A DNA stretch of 64,000 nucleotides, taken from NCBI GenBank assembly GCA_963693305.1, contig OY855916.1:12420092-12484091 (forward strand), in the 5' to 3' direction. Positions within the stretch are counted from its first letter, which is position 1. Every line of letters starts with the position of its first letter. The position numbers were made by a program, and so were the translations under genes. This document shows positions 1-12,638 of this stretch, one piece after another. This stretch comes from Meandrina meandrites (lineage: Eukaryota > Cnidaria > Anthozoa > Scleractinia > Meandrinidae). The notes below the pieces were generated by a model. It did not search any database. It was given only the letters and a program-made list of their open reading frames with translations, and was not told the origin of the DNA.

Positions 1-34
1 CGCGTTGTATATTGCCACTATTAAGTTTTTCTCA

Positions 35-80
35 GGCGAGACCATGGTTTCGATCCTCCAAATGGATCTCATCAGTTGCC
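35..80 (-). ncRNA. Type I hammerhead ribozyme, satellite unit 1
   Basis: Read on the minus strand: stem I 5' strand GGCAA, core CTGATGA, stem II GATCC/GGATC with a 7-nt loop, core GAAA, minimal stem III CCATGG, cleavage triplet GTC, stem I 3' strand TCGCC. All invariant catalytic-core bases of the CUGANGA...GAAA...NUH consensus are present. The only flaw is an A-C mismatch at the second stem I pair. Predicted cleavage lies between 40 and 39. Very short stem III hammerheads are the form known from Penelope-like elements and retrozymes. This is a sequence-based prediction; activity is untested. Confidence 0.85.
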
Positions 81-1082
81 GGTAGTTTGTTTTTCGTACG
101 GAGTCGCTAGTGCAACTCCTACATGTGAGAGAATGTTACACATTCTGCGGCTTGCATTTGGTTTGCGGCTTATATATGAAACCGTACTCGTTAGTTGGAT
201 CGAAATGTTGTGGTGCGTTCTAATTGGTCCTTGCCAGTCCAATCAGGTTGCTGTAGTTTCGATCCGTTTGTTTTTCAAGCTACGTGTTGTGTTTTCTAAA
301 AGGTTTATATATGAAATTTTGAGGTTTTGTGATGTAGAGTCATTTTACGAAAATATAATTTCTTCATATTATTTCCTCCGGATGTTGAGGAATTGTTAGG
401 TTTAATTTTCGTGTTATTTGGAGTTGACTCTTACAGTTCAGTATTTAATGTGCAACTCAGTGGTTTCACGGTAGAACGGGGCTCTGTCTGAAAAACATCA
501 CAGTAGTAAGTAGCAAGGGTTGACAGGCCGCACAACTTCTACCATTGTGAAACATTTCAAAACCTTTTCTATGTTTGCTCTAACGAATACAATCTTAATT
601 AGATTGATACCCTGTGTATTTCTAAAACGCGATATACGTTTTAATATCAGGAGGCTTATAGGAGTAGAAGAGAGCTCTTGACTGTGTAAACTATAGCAAA
701 TTTACAGAGGTGATATTTGATTTCATGTCAGGCTTACACCCTGTGGAGCTTAAAACACCTTCATAAACTTGCCATATTATTGTAGAGAAGATTTGTCTAG
801 CTCTGCTCGTTTATATTGCCGAGGCATGTTTTTGGGTTCTCCGGTCATGCAATGTAGCTTACATATAGCTTCAAAGTGTGTTTAGCAGAGATGTTGTTTT
901 CCTGAAGCAAAGACTGGGTTTCTTGCGTAAATAAGGTAGAACTTTTAGTTTAATAGACGCTTTTAATCCTCCTTTGGTTGTTGTGTGACGATTTGACACC
1001 ACACAAATTGAATATCATAGATTTAACGCAAGTCTTTTGACAGTTTTGCGCGTTGTATATTGCCACTATTAAGTTTTTCTCA

Positions 1083-1128
1083 GGCGAGACCATGGTTTCG
1101 ATCCTCCAAATGGATCTCATCAGTTGCC
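1083..1128 (-). ncRNA. Hammerhead ribozyme, satellite unit 2
   Basis: Intact core and the same stem I A-C mismatch as at 35-80. Its cut site lies 1,048 nt from the unit 1 site. Confidence 0.85.
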
Positions 1129-2130
1129 GGTAGTTTGTTTTTCGTACGGAGTCGCTAGTGCAACTCCTACATGTGAGAGAATGTTACACATTCTGCGGCT
1201 TGCATTTGGTTTGCGGCTTATATATGAAACCGTACTCGTTAGTTGGATCGAAATGTTGTGGTGCGTTCTAATTGGTCCTTGCCAGTCCAATCAGGTTGCT
1301 GTAGTTTCGATCCGTTTGTTTTTCAAGCTACGTGTTGTGTTTTCTAAAAGGTTTATATATGAAATTTTGAGGTTTTGTGATGTAGAGTCATTTTACGAAA
1401 ATATAATTTCTTCATATTATTTCCTCCGGATGTTGAGGAATTGTTAGGTTTAATTTTCGTGTTATTTGGAGTTGACTCTTACAGTTCAGTATTTAATGTG
1501 CAACTCAGTGGTTTCACGGTAGAACGGGGCTCTGTCTGAAAAACATCACAGTAGTAAGTAGCAAGGGTTGACAGGCCGCACAACTTCTACCATTGTGAAA
1601 CATTTCAAAACCTTTTCTATGTTTGCTCTAACGAATACAATCTTAATTAGATTGATACCCTGTGTATTTCTAAAACGCGATATACGTTTTAATATCAGGA
1701 GGCTTATAGCAGTAGAAGAGAGCTCTTGACTGTGTAAACTATAGCAAATTTACAGAGGTGATATTTGATTTCATGTCAGGCTTACACCCTGTGGAGCTTA
1801 AAACACCTTCATAAACTTGCCATATTATTGTAGAGAAGATTTGTCTAGCTCTGCTCGTTTATATTGCCGAGGCATGTTTTTGGGTTCTCTGGTCGTGCAA
1901 TGTAGCTTACATATAGCTTCAAAGTGTGTTTAGCAGAGATGTTGTTTGCCTGAAGCAAAGACTGTGTTTCTTGCGTAAATAAAGTAGAACTATTAGGATA
2001 ATAGACGCTTTTAATCCTCCTTTGGTTGTTGTGTGACGATTTGACACCACACAAATTGAATATCATAGATTTAACGCAAGTCTTTTGACAGTTTTGCGCG
2101 TTGTATATTGCCACTATTAAGTTTTTCTCA

Positions 2131-2176
2131 GGCGAGACCATGGTTTCGATCCTCCAAATGGATCTCATCAGTTGCC
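2131..2176 (-). ncRNA. Hammerhead ribozyme, satellite unit 3
   Basis: Intact core. This unit is of the subtype with an A in place of G in the adjoining promoter region (tttcaatccg), shared with units at 6902, 7950, 12680 and 15824. Confidence 0.85.
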
Positions 2177-3177
2177 GGTAGTTTGTTTTTCGTACGGAGT
2201 CGCTAGTGCAACTCCTACATGTGAGAGAATGTTACACATTCTGCGGCTTGCATTTGGTTTGCGGCTTATATATGAAACCGTACTCGTTAGTTGGATCGAA
2301 ATGTTGTGGTGCGTTCTAATTGGTCCTTGCCAGTCCAATCAGGTTGCTGTAGTTTCAATCCGTTTGTTTTTCAAGCTACATGTTGTGTTTTCTAAAAGGT
2401 TTATATATGAAATTTTGAGGTTTTGTGATGTAGAGTCATTTTACGAAAATATAATTTCTTCATATTATTTCCTCCGGATGTTGAGGAATTGTTAGGTTTA
2501 ATTTTCGTGTTATTTGGAGTTGACTCTTACAGTTCAGTATTTAATGTGCAACTCAGTGGTTTCACGGTAGAACGGGGCTCTGTCTGAAAAACATCACAGT
2601 AGTAAGTAGCAAGGGTTGACAGGCCGCACAACTTCTACCATTGTGAAACATTTCAAAACCTTTTCTATGTTTGCTCTAACGAATACAATCTTAATTAGAT
2701 TGATACCCTGTGTATTTCTAAAACGCGATATACGTTTTAATATCAGGAGGCTTATAGGAGTAGAAGAGAGCTCTTGACTGTGTAAACTATAGCAAATTTA
2801 CAGAGGTGATATTTGATTTCATGTCAGGCTTACACCCTGTGGAGCTTAAAACACCTTCATAAACTTGCCATATTATTGTAGAGAAGATTTGTCTAGCTCT
2901 GCTCGTTTATATTGCCGAGGCATGTTTTTGGTTCTCTGGTCGTGCAATGTAGCTTACATATAGCTTCAAAGTGTGTTTAGCAGAGATGTTGTTTGCCTGA
3001 AGCAAAGACTGTGTTTCTTGCGTAAATAAGGTAGAACTTTTAGGATAATAGACGCTTTTAATCCTCCTTTGGTTGTTGTGTGACGATTTGACACCACACA
3101 AATTGAATATCATAGATTTAACGCAAGTCTTTTGACAGTTTTGCGCGTTGTATATTGCCACTATTAAGTTTTTCTCA

Positions 3178-3223
3178 GGCGAGACCATGGTTTCGATCCT
3201 CCAAATGGATCTCATCAGTTGCC
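3178..3223 (-). ncRNA. Hammerhead ribozyme, satellite unit 4
   Basis: Intact core. The spacing to the previous copy is 1,047 because one G is missing near 2929. The same missing base occurs before the 8956 copy. Confidence 0.85.
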
Positions 3224-3921
3224 GGTAGTTTGTTTTTCGTACGGAGTCGCTAGTGCAACTCCTACATGTGAGAGAATGTTACACATTCTGTGGCTTGCAT
3301 TTGGTTTGCGGCTTATATATGAAACCGTACTCGTTAGTTGGATCGAAATGTTGTGGTGCGTTCTAATTGGTCCTTGCCAGTCCAATCAGGTTGCTGTAGT
3401 TTCGATCCGTTTGTTTTTCAAGCTACGTGTTGTGTTTTCTAAAAGGTTTATATATGAAATTTTGAGGTTTTGTGATGTAGAGTCATTTTACGAAAATATA
3501 ATTTCTTCATATTATTTCCTCCGGATGTTGAGGAATTGTTAGGTTTAATTTTCGTGTTATTTGGAGTTGACTCTTACAGTTCAGTATTTAATGTGCAACT
3601 CAGTGGTTTCACGGTAGAACGGGGCTCTGTCTGAAAAACATCACAGTAGTAAGTAGCAAGGGTTGACAGGCCGCACAACTTCTACCATTGTGAAACATTT
3701 CAAAACCTTTTCTATGTTTGCTCTAACGAATACAATCTTAATTAGATTGATACCCTGTGTATTTCTAAAACGCGATATACGTTTTAATATCAGGAGGCTT
3801 ATAGGAGTAGAAGAGAGCTCTTGACTGTGTAAACTATAGCAAATTTACAGAGGTGATATTTGATTTCATGTCAGGCTTACACCCTGTGGAGCTTAAAACA
3901 CCTTCATAAACTTGCCATATT

Positions 3922-4380
3922 CTCTACTGGGAGCAACCCTGTGAAATGCATGTGAAATCCCTGTGAAAACCATGTGAATTTTTCACATGATTTTCACATG
4001 GTTTTCACATGATTTTCACATAGCTTTTCACATAGCATTTCACAGAAATGTGAAAATTCATGTGAAATAACCATGTGAAATGGGCTCCACGTTTTCACAA
4101 CATATTTCACAGCATATGATGTGAAACACCATGTGAAAGAGCATGTGAAACTTCTGTCACAAGGCAGGTTAACACCATGTGAAAATGGATGTGAAAATAA
4201 AACCTATGTGAAATACCATGTGAAATGGGGTGCAAACCTCACTCACATTATGTAGAGAAAATTACTACCCTGTGAAAATTGATGTGAAAGCAAACTTGTT
4301 ATGGGAAATACCATGTGAAATGGCATGTGAAAACAATAATCCTGTGAAATACCATGTGATAAATTAACAATTTAATAAAA
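3922..4380 (+). repeat. Left subterminal TGTGAAA motif array
   Basis: Roughly twenty copies of CATGTGAAA, CCTGTGAAA and close variants, a few inverted, spaced 10-40 bp apart. Likely transposase-binding repeats of the CACTA-like element. Confidence 0.6.
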
Positions 4381-5426
4381 CTGGTGAGCATGGGAAAATT
4401 TCACACGTAAATACGTGAGATGATGTGTTATTCAAAATTAACACAGTACTAACTTGTGTCTGTTGCATACAAATCAATTGCCGGTATGCTTGTTTAGGTA
4501 GAATTAGCCAAACCATATATGCATACAGACAGTAGTTAAAGGTATAGTCTCAAGTCTCTGAATTATAAATATACATTGTATACGCATGTGGCCAGCACAT
4601 GGCAAATTGGTTTGCCATAGGTAACAGTGCCATTTCGAGGCAAGCAAACCAAAAGAAGGAGCCTGCACTAGATATAAAGACCTACTGAAATAGCAAGTTT
4701 CTGTCCATTATTTATTTTTTCATTACATTTGCAGGTTTCTTTTGTGACAAATATGTTTTGACTGCCACTGAAGGCCTTCAAATTCACAGTTGAAGTTTCA
4801 AAGACTACTAGCCACAACATCCACTTGCGATGAAAAATATTCAAAGTATCACCACTCATGCTTGTGAATCGTTTTCCACTTAGCTTATTAAACATATTGC
4901 TCCTTCGGTGAATGTTTACTGCAAGCCCTTCAAGACCTACAACAAAAGCACAAGGCAACATTTGCTTAAAACTTCGTCTTCAAGATACAAGATTCTCAGA
5001 TTGTTAGATGTGGAAACCAAATTATCTTACATGTATGTCCAGAAACATGATTTCAAATCAAGTACTACCACAGATCTAACTGCTATAATGCTATCTTGCT
5101 TAAGTTATCAAGTTCAAGCTTTCATAAAAGCTTTAATTTGTAATATTTACGGACAAGAACAAAGCACACACAAAGATTAAAGATTGAGTTGATATCATCC
5201 AGTCGTATCATCACACTGACTCCACTGATCACCAATCCAGAAGATTATTACAAAACCCTTCATCTAAACAATTAGTCCTGCAATCCTTACGATTACTTCA
5301 ACTTACATTCTTTCTCAGAGGAAAAAGATCCTGATCTTGCTATTTCCAGAGGCTATTGCAGTAAAAAGTTCTTCATACACTGTATATATGTGCAGATATG
5401 TGACCGTTGAAAGCAAGTTGAAATTT

Positions 5427-5663
5427 TGCGCGCCTATAAAGAACATTGCATCATGGGATAGATCAACTCGTTTCCAGGTCTCCTCAGCATGTAAATCCAA
5501 GATGGCGGCTCGTCTGTGTGGTATGGTCGAATTCCACAAAAGAAACCCAACTTTTTACTCCATTAAAAGGCCTTTCATAGGCTGGAAAATATTCAGGAAT
5601 CATATAAAGAAGTGCATGGTGATTCCAAGCAATTTTATGCACACAGACTTAGGATATTATTGA
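5427..5663 (+). other. Promoter/first-exon-like insert in CACTA-like copy 1
   Basis: A GC-richer patch inside the AT-rich element interior has a TATAAAG box (5437 region), then CAAGATGGCGGC with ATG at 5502 in strong context (A at -3, G at +4) opening a 53-codon frame to 5663. AAGATGGCGGC resembles the YY1-type initiator common at animal first exons. The encoded peptide is not recognised. It may be a captured host first exon or a chance frame. Confidence 0.3.
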
Positions 5664-6104
5664 CTTAAATTGTAACCTCTTCTACATTCAACAGCATTCA
5701 ACCTTGAGGCATTCCAAAAGCTAAAGGTAAACTGACCACTTTGGAAAGTATATGTTGTTTTCGTAAGGAAAGCTCAATATCAATCGATGCAAACTTCTCG
5801 CATTCTGGATTTCTGAACTAAAATAACAAGCTTACATGTTGCTGCTTGAACATAATATTAGCTTATCATTTGTTGATGGAAACATACTAACTATGCCAGG
5901 GGATGGAAATGTTAAGTACTGAATTATGACAGTAGAATGTTTAGTGCAAAAAGTTTACGGTCTGAACATTGCATTTGCAATGAAACAGTTAAGTGAATCT
6001 TGAGTTGCTGAATAAAATTAGGAATAAATGGTATATAAATTTGTGACTTTATTATAATACCCAGTATTTTTTGGAATTGGTGCCTGGGATAAAACATCAT
6101 CAAG

Positions 6105-6553
6105 CCATGAATAATTTCACAGGGTATTTCACATGATGCTTGCTTCCTAACTTTTGTGATAAAATTTCTCAGGATATTTCATAGGGTAACATATCATGAG
6201 CTCCACATTTCACATGGCTTTGCAAATTTCACACACTTTTTCACAGGGCACAATAAATGCCTGTGATCTTTTGGCCAAGAAGCATTTTGTTTCACAGGAT
6301 ATTCCATGGGGTGATGTGTGTTGTATAACAACCAAGATATGTTTCACAGGTTGTTTCACATGGCTCTCTAGAGGTTCCAAAAACATCTTAGAATTTCACA
6401 GTTAATTTCACAGGGTGAGTTTATCTTGTAACTTTGTGCAAGGAGCAGTGTTAATATCACATGGTGTTTCACAGGGTGTTTGACATGCCTAAGAATTTCA
6501 CATGGATTTCACATGCATTTCACATAGTTTTCACAGGGTTGCTCCCAGTAGTG
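6105..6553 (-). repeat. Right subterminal TTTCACA motif array
   Basis: Many copies of TTTCACATG/TTTCACAGG, the reverse complement of the left-end motif, ending in the right terminal inverted repeat. Confidence 0.6.
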
Positions 6554-6860
6554 AATATTGTAGAGAAGATTTGTCTAGCTCTGCTCGTTTATATTGCCGA
6601 GGCATGTTTTTGGGTTCTCTGGTCGTGCAATGTAGCTTACATATAGCTTCAAAGTGTGTTTAGCAGAGATGTTGTTTGCCTGAAGCAAAGACTGTGTTTC
6701 TTGCGTAAATAAAGTAGAACTATTAGGATAATAGACGCTTTTAATCCTCCTTTGGTTGTTGTGTGACGATTTGACACCACACAAATTGAATATCATAGAT
6801 TTAACGCAAGTCTTTTGACAGTTTTGCGCGTTGTATATTGCCACTATTAAGTTTTTCTCA

Positions 6861-6906
6861 GGCGAGACCATGGTTTCGATCCTCCAAATGGATCTCATCA
6901 GTTGCC
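6861..6906 (-). ncRNA. Hammerhead ribozyme, satellite unit 5
   Basis: Intact core. It is the first ribozyme after CACTA-like copy 1. Confidence 0.85.
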
Positions 6907-7908
6907 GGTAGTTTGTTTTTCGTACGGAGTCGCTAGTGCAACTCCTACATGTGAGAGAATGTTACACATTCTGCGGCTTGCATTTGGTTTGCGGCTTATA
7001 TATGAAACCGTACTCGTTAGTTGGATCGAAATGTTGTGGTGCGTTCTAATTGGTCCTTGCCAGTCCAATCAGGTTGCTGTAGTTTCAATCCGTTTGTTTT
7101 TCAAGCTACATGTTGTGTTTTCTAAAAGGTTTATATATGAAATTTTGAGGTTTTGTGATGTAGAGTCATTTTACGAAAATATAATTTCTTCATATTATTT
7201 CCTCCGGATGTTGAGGAATTGTTAGGTTTAATTTTCGTGTTATTTGGAGTTGACTCTTACAGTTCAGTATTTAATGTGCAACTCAGTGGTTTCACGGTAG
7301 AACGGGGCTCTGTCTGAAAAACATCACAGTAGTAAGTAGCAAGGGTTGACAGGCCGCACAACTTCTACCATTGTGAAACATTTCAAAACCTTTTCTATGT
7401 TTGCTCTAACGAATACAATCTTAATTAGATTGATACCCTGTGTATTTCTAAAACGCGATATACGTTTTAATATCAGGAGGCTTATAGCAGTAGAAGAGAG
7501 CTCTTGACTGTGTAAACTATAGCAAATTTACAGAGGTGATATTTGATTTCATGTCAGGCTTACACCCTGTGGAGCTTAAAACACCTTCATAAACTTGCCA
7601 TATTATTGTAGAGAAGATTTGTCTAGCTCTGCTCGTTTATATTGCCGAGGCATGTTTTTGGGTTCTCTGGTCGTGCAATGTAGCTTACATATAGCTTCAA
7701 AGTGTGTTTAGCAGAGATGTTGTTTGCCTGAAGCAAAGACTGTGTTTCTTGCGTAAATAAAGTAGAACTATTAGGATAATAGACGCTTTTAATCCTCCTT
7801 TGGTTGTTGTGTGACGATTTGACACCACACAAATTGAATATCATAGATTTAACGCAAGTCTTTTGACAGTTTTGCGCGTTGTATATTGCCACTATTAAGT
7901 TTTTCTCA

Positions 7909-7954
7909 GGCGAGACCATGGTTTCGATCCTCCAAATGGATCTCATCAGTTGCC
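7909..7954 (-). ncRNA. Hammerhead ribozyme, satellite unit 6
   Basis: Intact core. The unit is the counterpart of the one at 2172, displaced by 5,778 bp. Confidence 0.85.
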
Positions 7955-8955
7955 GGTAGTTTGTTTTTCGTACGGAGTCGCTAGTGCAACTCCTACATGT
8001 GAGAGAATGTTACACATTCTGCGGCTTGCATTTGGTTTGCGGCTTATATATGAAACCGTACTCGTTAGTTGGATCGAAATGTTGTGGTGCGTTCTAATTG
8101 GTCCTTGCCAGTCCAATCAGGTTGCTGTAGTTTCAATCCGTTTGTTTTTCAAGCTACATGTTGTGTTTTCTAAAAGGTTTATATATGAAATTTTGAGGTT
8201 TTGTGATGTAGAGTCATTTTACGAAAATATAATTTCTTCATATTATTTCCTCCGGATGTTGAGGAATTGTTAGGTTTAATTTTCGTGTTATTTGGAGTTG
8301 ACTCTTACAGTTCAGTATTTAATGTGCAACTCAGTGGTTTCACGGTAGAACGGGGCTCTGTCTGAAAAACATCACAGTAGTAAGTAGCAAGGGTTGACAG
8401 GCCGCACAACTTCTACCATTGTGAAACATTTCAAAACCTTTTCTATGTTTGCTCTAACGAATACAATCTTAATTAGATTGATACCCTGTGTATTTCTAAA
8501 ACGCGATATACGTTTTAATATCAGGAGGCTTATAGGAGTAGAAGAGAGCTCTTGACTGTGTAAACTATAGCAAATTTACAGAGGTGATATTTGATTTCAT
8601 GTCAGGCTTACACCCTGTGGAGCTTAAAACACCTTCATAAACTTGCCATATTATTGTAGAGAAGATTTGTCTAGCTCTGCTCGTTTATATTGCCGAGGCA
8701 TGTTTTTGGTTCTCTGGTCGTGCAATGTAGCTTACATATAGCTTCAAAGTGTGTTTAGCAGAGATGTTGTTTGCCTGAAGCAAAGACTGTGTTTCTTGCG
8801 TAAATAAGGTAGAACTTTTAGGATAATAGACGCTTTTAATCCTCCTTTGGTTGTTGTGTGACGATTTGACACCACACAAATTGAATATCATAGATTTAAC
8901 GCAAGTCTTTTGACAGTTTTGCGCGTTGTATATTGCCACTATTAAGTTTTTCTCA

Positions 8956-9001
8956 GGCGAGACCATGGTTTCGATCCTCCAAATGGATCTCATCAGTTGC
9001 C
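8956..9001 (-). ncRNA. Hammerhead ribozyme, satellite unit 7
   Basis: Intact core. The unit is the counterpart of the one at 3219, including the 1,047-bp spacing. Confidence 0.85.
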
Positions 9002-9702
9002 GGTAGTTTGTTTTTCGTACGGAGTCGCTAGTGCAACTCCTACATGTGAGAGAATGTTACACATTCTGTGGCTTGCATTTGGTTTGCGGCTTATATATGA
9101 AACCGTACTCGTTAGTTGGATCGAAATGTTGTGGTGCGTTCTAATTGGTCCTTGCCAGTCCAATCAGGTTGCTGTAGTTTCGATCCGTTTGTTTTTCAAG
9201 CTACGTGTTGTGTTTTCTAAAAGGTTTATATATGAAATTTTGAGGTTTTGTGATGTAGAGTCATTTTACGAAAATATAATTTCTTCATATTATTTCCTCC
9301 GGATGTTGAGGAATTGTTAGGTTTAATTTTCGTGTTATTTGGAGTTGACTCTTACAGTTCAGTATTTAATGTGCAACTCAGTGGTTTCACGGTAGAACGG
9401 GGCTCTGTCTGAAAAACATCACAGTAGTAAGTAGCAAGGGTTGACAGGCCGCACAACTTCTACCATTGTGAAACATTTCAAAACCTTTTCTATGTTTGCT
9501 CTAACGAATACAATCTTAATTAGATTGATACCCTGTGTATTTCTAAAACGCGATATACGTTTTAATATCAGGAGGCTTATAGGAGTAGAAGAGAGCTCTT
9601 GACTGTGTAAACTATAGCAAATTTACAGAGGTGATATTTGATTTCATGTCAGGCTTACACCCTGTGGAGCTTAAAACACCTTCATAAACTTGCCATATTA
9701 TT

Positions 9703-12334
9703 CACTACTGGGAGCAACCCTGTGAAATGCATGTGAAATCCCTGTGAAAACCATGTGAATTTTTCACATGATTTTCACATGGTTTTCACATGATTTTCAC
9801 ATAGCTTTTCACATAGCATTTCACAGAAATGTGAAAATTCATGTGAAATAACCATGTGAAATGGGCTCCACGTTTTCACAACATATTTCACAGCATATGA
9901 TGTGAAACACCATGTGAAAGAGCATGTGAAACTTCTGTCACAAGGCAGGTTAACACCATGTGAAAATGGATGTGAAAATAAAACCTATGTGAAATACCAT
10001 GTGAAATGGGGTGCAAACCTCACTCACATTATGTAGAGAAAATTACTACCCTGTGAAAATTGATGTGAAAGCAAACTTGTTATGGGAAATACCATGTGAA
10101 ATGGCATGTGAAAACAATAATCCTGTGAAATACCATGTGATAAATTAACAATTTAATAAAACTGGTGAGCATGGGAAAATTTCACACGTAAATACGTGAG
10201 ATGATGTGTTATTCAAAATTAACACAGTACTAACTTGTGTCTGTTGCATACAAATCAATTGCCGGTATGCTTGTTTAGGTAGAATTAGCCAAACCATATA
10301 TGCATACAGACAGTAGTTAAAGGTATAGTCTCAAGTCTCTGAATTATAAATATACATTGTATACGCATGTGGCCAGCACATGGCAAATTGGCTTGCCATA
10401 GGTAACAGTGCCATTTCGAGGCAAGCAAACCAAAAGAAGGAGCCTGCACTAGATATAAAGACCTACTGAAATAGCAAGTTTCTGTCCATTATTTATTTTT
10501 TCATTACATTTGCAGGTTTCTTTTGTGACAAATATCTTTTGACTGCCACTGAAGGCCTTCAAATTCACAGTTGAAGTTTCAAAGACTACTAGCCACAACA
10601 TCCACTTGCGATGAAAAATATTCAAAGTATCACCACTCATGCTTGTGAATCGTTTTCCACTTAGCTTATTAAACATATTGCTCCTTCGGTGAATGTTTAC
10701 TGCAAGCCCTTCAAGACCTACAACAAAAGCACAAGGCAACATTTGCTTAAAACTTCGTCTTCAAGATACAAGATTCTCAGATTGTTAGATGTGGAAACCA
10801 AATTATCTTACATGTATGTCCAGAAACATGATTTCAAATCAAGTACTACCACAGATCTAACTGCTATAATGCTATCTTGCTTAAGTTATCAAGTTCAAGC
10901 TTTCATAAAAGCTTTAATTTGTAATATTTACGGACAAGAACAAAGCACACACAAAGATTAAAGATTGAGTTGATATCATCCAGTCGTATCATCACACTGA
11001 CTCCACTGATCACCAATCCAGAAGATTATTACAAAACCCTTCATCTAAACAATTAGTCCTGCAATCCTTACGATTACTTCAACTTACATTCTTTCTCAGA
11101 GGAAAAAGATCCTGATCTTGCTATTTCCAGAGGCTATTGCAGTAAAAAGTTCTTCATACACTGTATATATGTGCAGATATGTGACCGTTGAAAGCAAGTT
11201 GAAATTTTGCGCGCCTATAAAGAACATTGCATCATGGGATAGATCAACTCGTTTCCAGGTCTCCTCAGCATGTAAATCCAAGATGGCGGCTCGTCTGTGT
11301 GGTATGGTCGAATTCCACAAAAGAAACCCAACTTTTTACTCCATTAAAAGGCCTTTCATAGGCTGGAAAATATTCAGGAATCATATAAAGAAGTGCATGG
11401 TGATTCCAAGCAATTTTATGCACACAGACTTAGGATATTATTGACTTAAATTGTAACCTCTTCTACATTCAACAGCATTCAACCTTGAGGCATTCCAAAA
11501 GCTAAAGGTAAACTGACCACTTTGGAAAGTATATGTTGTTTTCGTAAGGAAAGCTCAATATCAATCGATGCAAACTTCTCGCATTCTGGATTTCTGAACT
11601 AAAATAACAAGCTTACATGTTGCTGCTTGAACATAATATTAGCTTATCATTTGTTGATGGAAACATACTAACTATGCCAGGGGATGGAAATGTTAAGTAC
11701 TGAATTATGACAGTAGAATGTTTAGTGCAAAAAGTTTACGGTCTGAACATTGCATTTGCAATGAAACAGTTAAGTGAATCTTGAGTTGCTGAATAAAATT
11801 AGGAATAAATGGTATATAAATTTGTGACTTTATTATAATACCCAGTATTTTTTGGAATTGGTGCCTGGGATAAAACATCATCAAGCCATGAATAATTTCA
11901 CAGGGTATTTCACATGATGCTTGCTTCCTAACTTTTGTGATAAAATTTCTCAGGATATTTCATAGGGTAACATATCATGAGCTCCACATTTCACATGGCT
12001 TTGCAAATTTCACACACTTTTTCACAGGGCACAATAAATGCCTGTGATCTTTTGGCCAAGAAGCATTTTGTTTCACAGGATATTCCATGGGGTGATGTGT
12101 GTTGTATAACAACCAAGATATGTTTCACAGGTTGTTTCACATGGCTCTCTAGAGGTTCCAAAAACATCTTAGAATTTCACAGTTAATTTCACAGGGTGAG
12201 TTTATCTTGTAACTTTGTGCAAGGAGAAGTGTTAATATCACATGGTGTTTCACAGGGTGTTTGACATGCCTAAGAATTTCACATGGATTTCACATGCATT
12301 TCACATAGTTTTCACAGGGTTGCTCCCAGTAGTG
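9703..12334. mobile_element. CACTA-like non-autonomous DNA transposon, copy 2
   Basis: The same 2,632-bp element as copy 1, collinear at a constant offset of 5,781 with only a few substitutions noticed (for example at 9704, around 10391, 10537 and 12227). Here the ends are perfect: CACTACTGGGAGC at the left and its inverse at the right, with a clean ATT duplication (9700-9702 and 12335-12337). The insertion point is 3 bp further into the satellite unit than that of copy 1. No transposase frame is recognised. Confidence 0.8.
11208..11444 (+). other. Promoter/first-exon-like insert in CACTA-like copy 2
   Basis: The counterpart of the patch at 5427-5663, with ATG at 11283 and the same 53-codon frame. 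Retention in both copies says little, since the copies are almost identical throughout. Confidence 0.3.
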
Positions 12335-12638
12335 ATTGTAGAGAAGATTTGTCTAGCTCTGCTCGTTTATATTGCCGAGGCATGTTTTTGGGTTCTCTGG
12401 TCGTGCAATGTAGCTTACATATAGCTTCAAAGTGTGTTTAGCAGAGATGTTGTTTGCCTGAAGCAAAGACTGTGTTTCTTGCGTAAATAAAGTAGAACTA
12501 TTAGGATAATAGACGCTTTTAATCCTCCTTTGGTTGTTGTGTGACGATTTGACACCACACAAATTGAATATCATAGATTTAACGCAAGTCTTTTGACAGT
12601 TTTGCGCGTTGTATATTGCCACTATTAAGTTTTTCTCA

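Larger units (their letters stand above)
1..3921 (-). repeat. Hammerhead satellite block A (~1,048-bp units)
   Basis: Near-identical tandem units; landmarks recur at 76, 1124, 2172 and 3219 (spacing 1,048, 1,048, 1,047). Functional signals lie on the minus strand: a CCAAT/ATTGG palindrome (222-246 in the first unit), a TATATAAG box (169-176), a hairpin (100-119) and a hammerhead ribozyme (35-80). Cleavage-to-cleavage monomers are 40-1087, 1088-2135 and 2136-3182. About half the unit (3' tail, promoter, ribozyme) resembles the linker and tail of the Penelope-like element at 26.9 kb; the other half has no recognisable coding content. The 107-codon frames on both strands recur only because the DNA is repeated. 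The block ends where a CACTA-like transposon splits a unit. Confidence 0.9.
3922..6553. mobile_element. CACTA-like non-autonomous DNA transposon, copy 1
   Basis: A 2,632-bp insertion that splits a satellite unit. The termini are inverted repeats of about 25 bp; the left begins CTCTACTGGGAGC (second base altered from CACTA) and the right ends in CCCAGTAGTG. Flanks are ATT (3919-3921) and AAT (6554-6556), an imperfect 3-bp target duplication. The split unit plus duplication measures 1,051, as expected for 1,048 + 3. CACTA ends with 3-bp duplications are typical of the EnSpm/CACTA superfamily. Both subterminal zones (3922-4380, 6105-6553) are packed with CATGTGAAA/CCTGTGAAA motifs, pointing one way on the left and the other on the right, like the transposase-binding subterminal repeats of that superfamily. 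No transposase is visible, so it would need one in trans. Confidence 0.75.
6554..9702 (-). repeat. Hammerhead satellite block B
   Basis: Three units with landmarks at 6902, 7950 and 8997. The last two carry the private variants of the units at 2172 and 3219 (the 1,047-bp length, the CTGTGGCTTG change). With the neighbouring transposons this gives a 5,778-bp higher-order repeat relative to block A. Confidence 0.9.

Noticed and set aside
76..399. Recurring 107-codon plus-strand frame (MPVVCFSYG...) as a gene family
   Set aside because: It begins inside the antisense of the ribozyme, lacks protein-like features, and repeats only because the satellite repeats.
4668..4961. 97-codon minus frame in the CACTA-like element as a transposase
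   Set aside because: No DDE or other transposase motif seen, and far too short.
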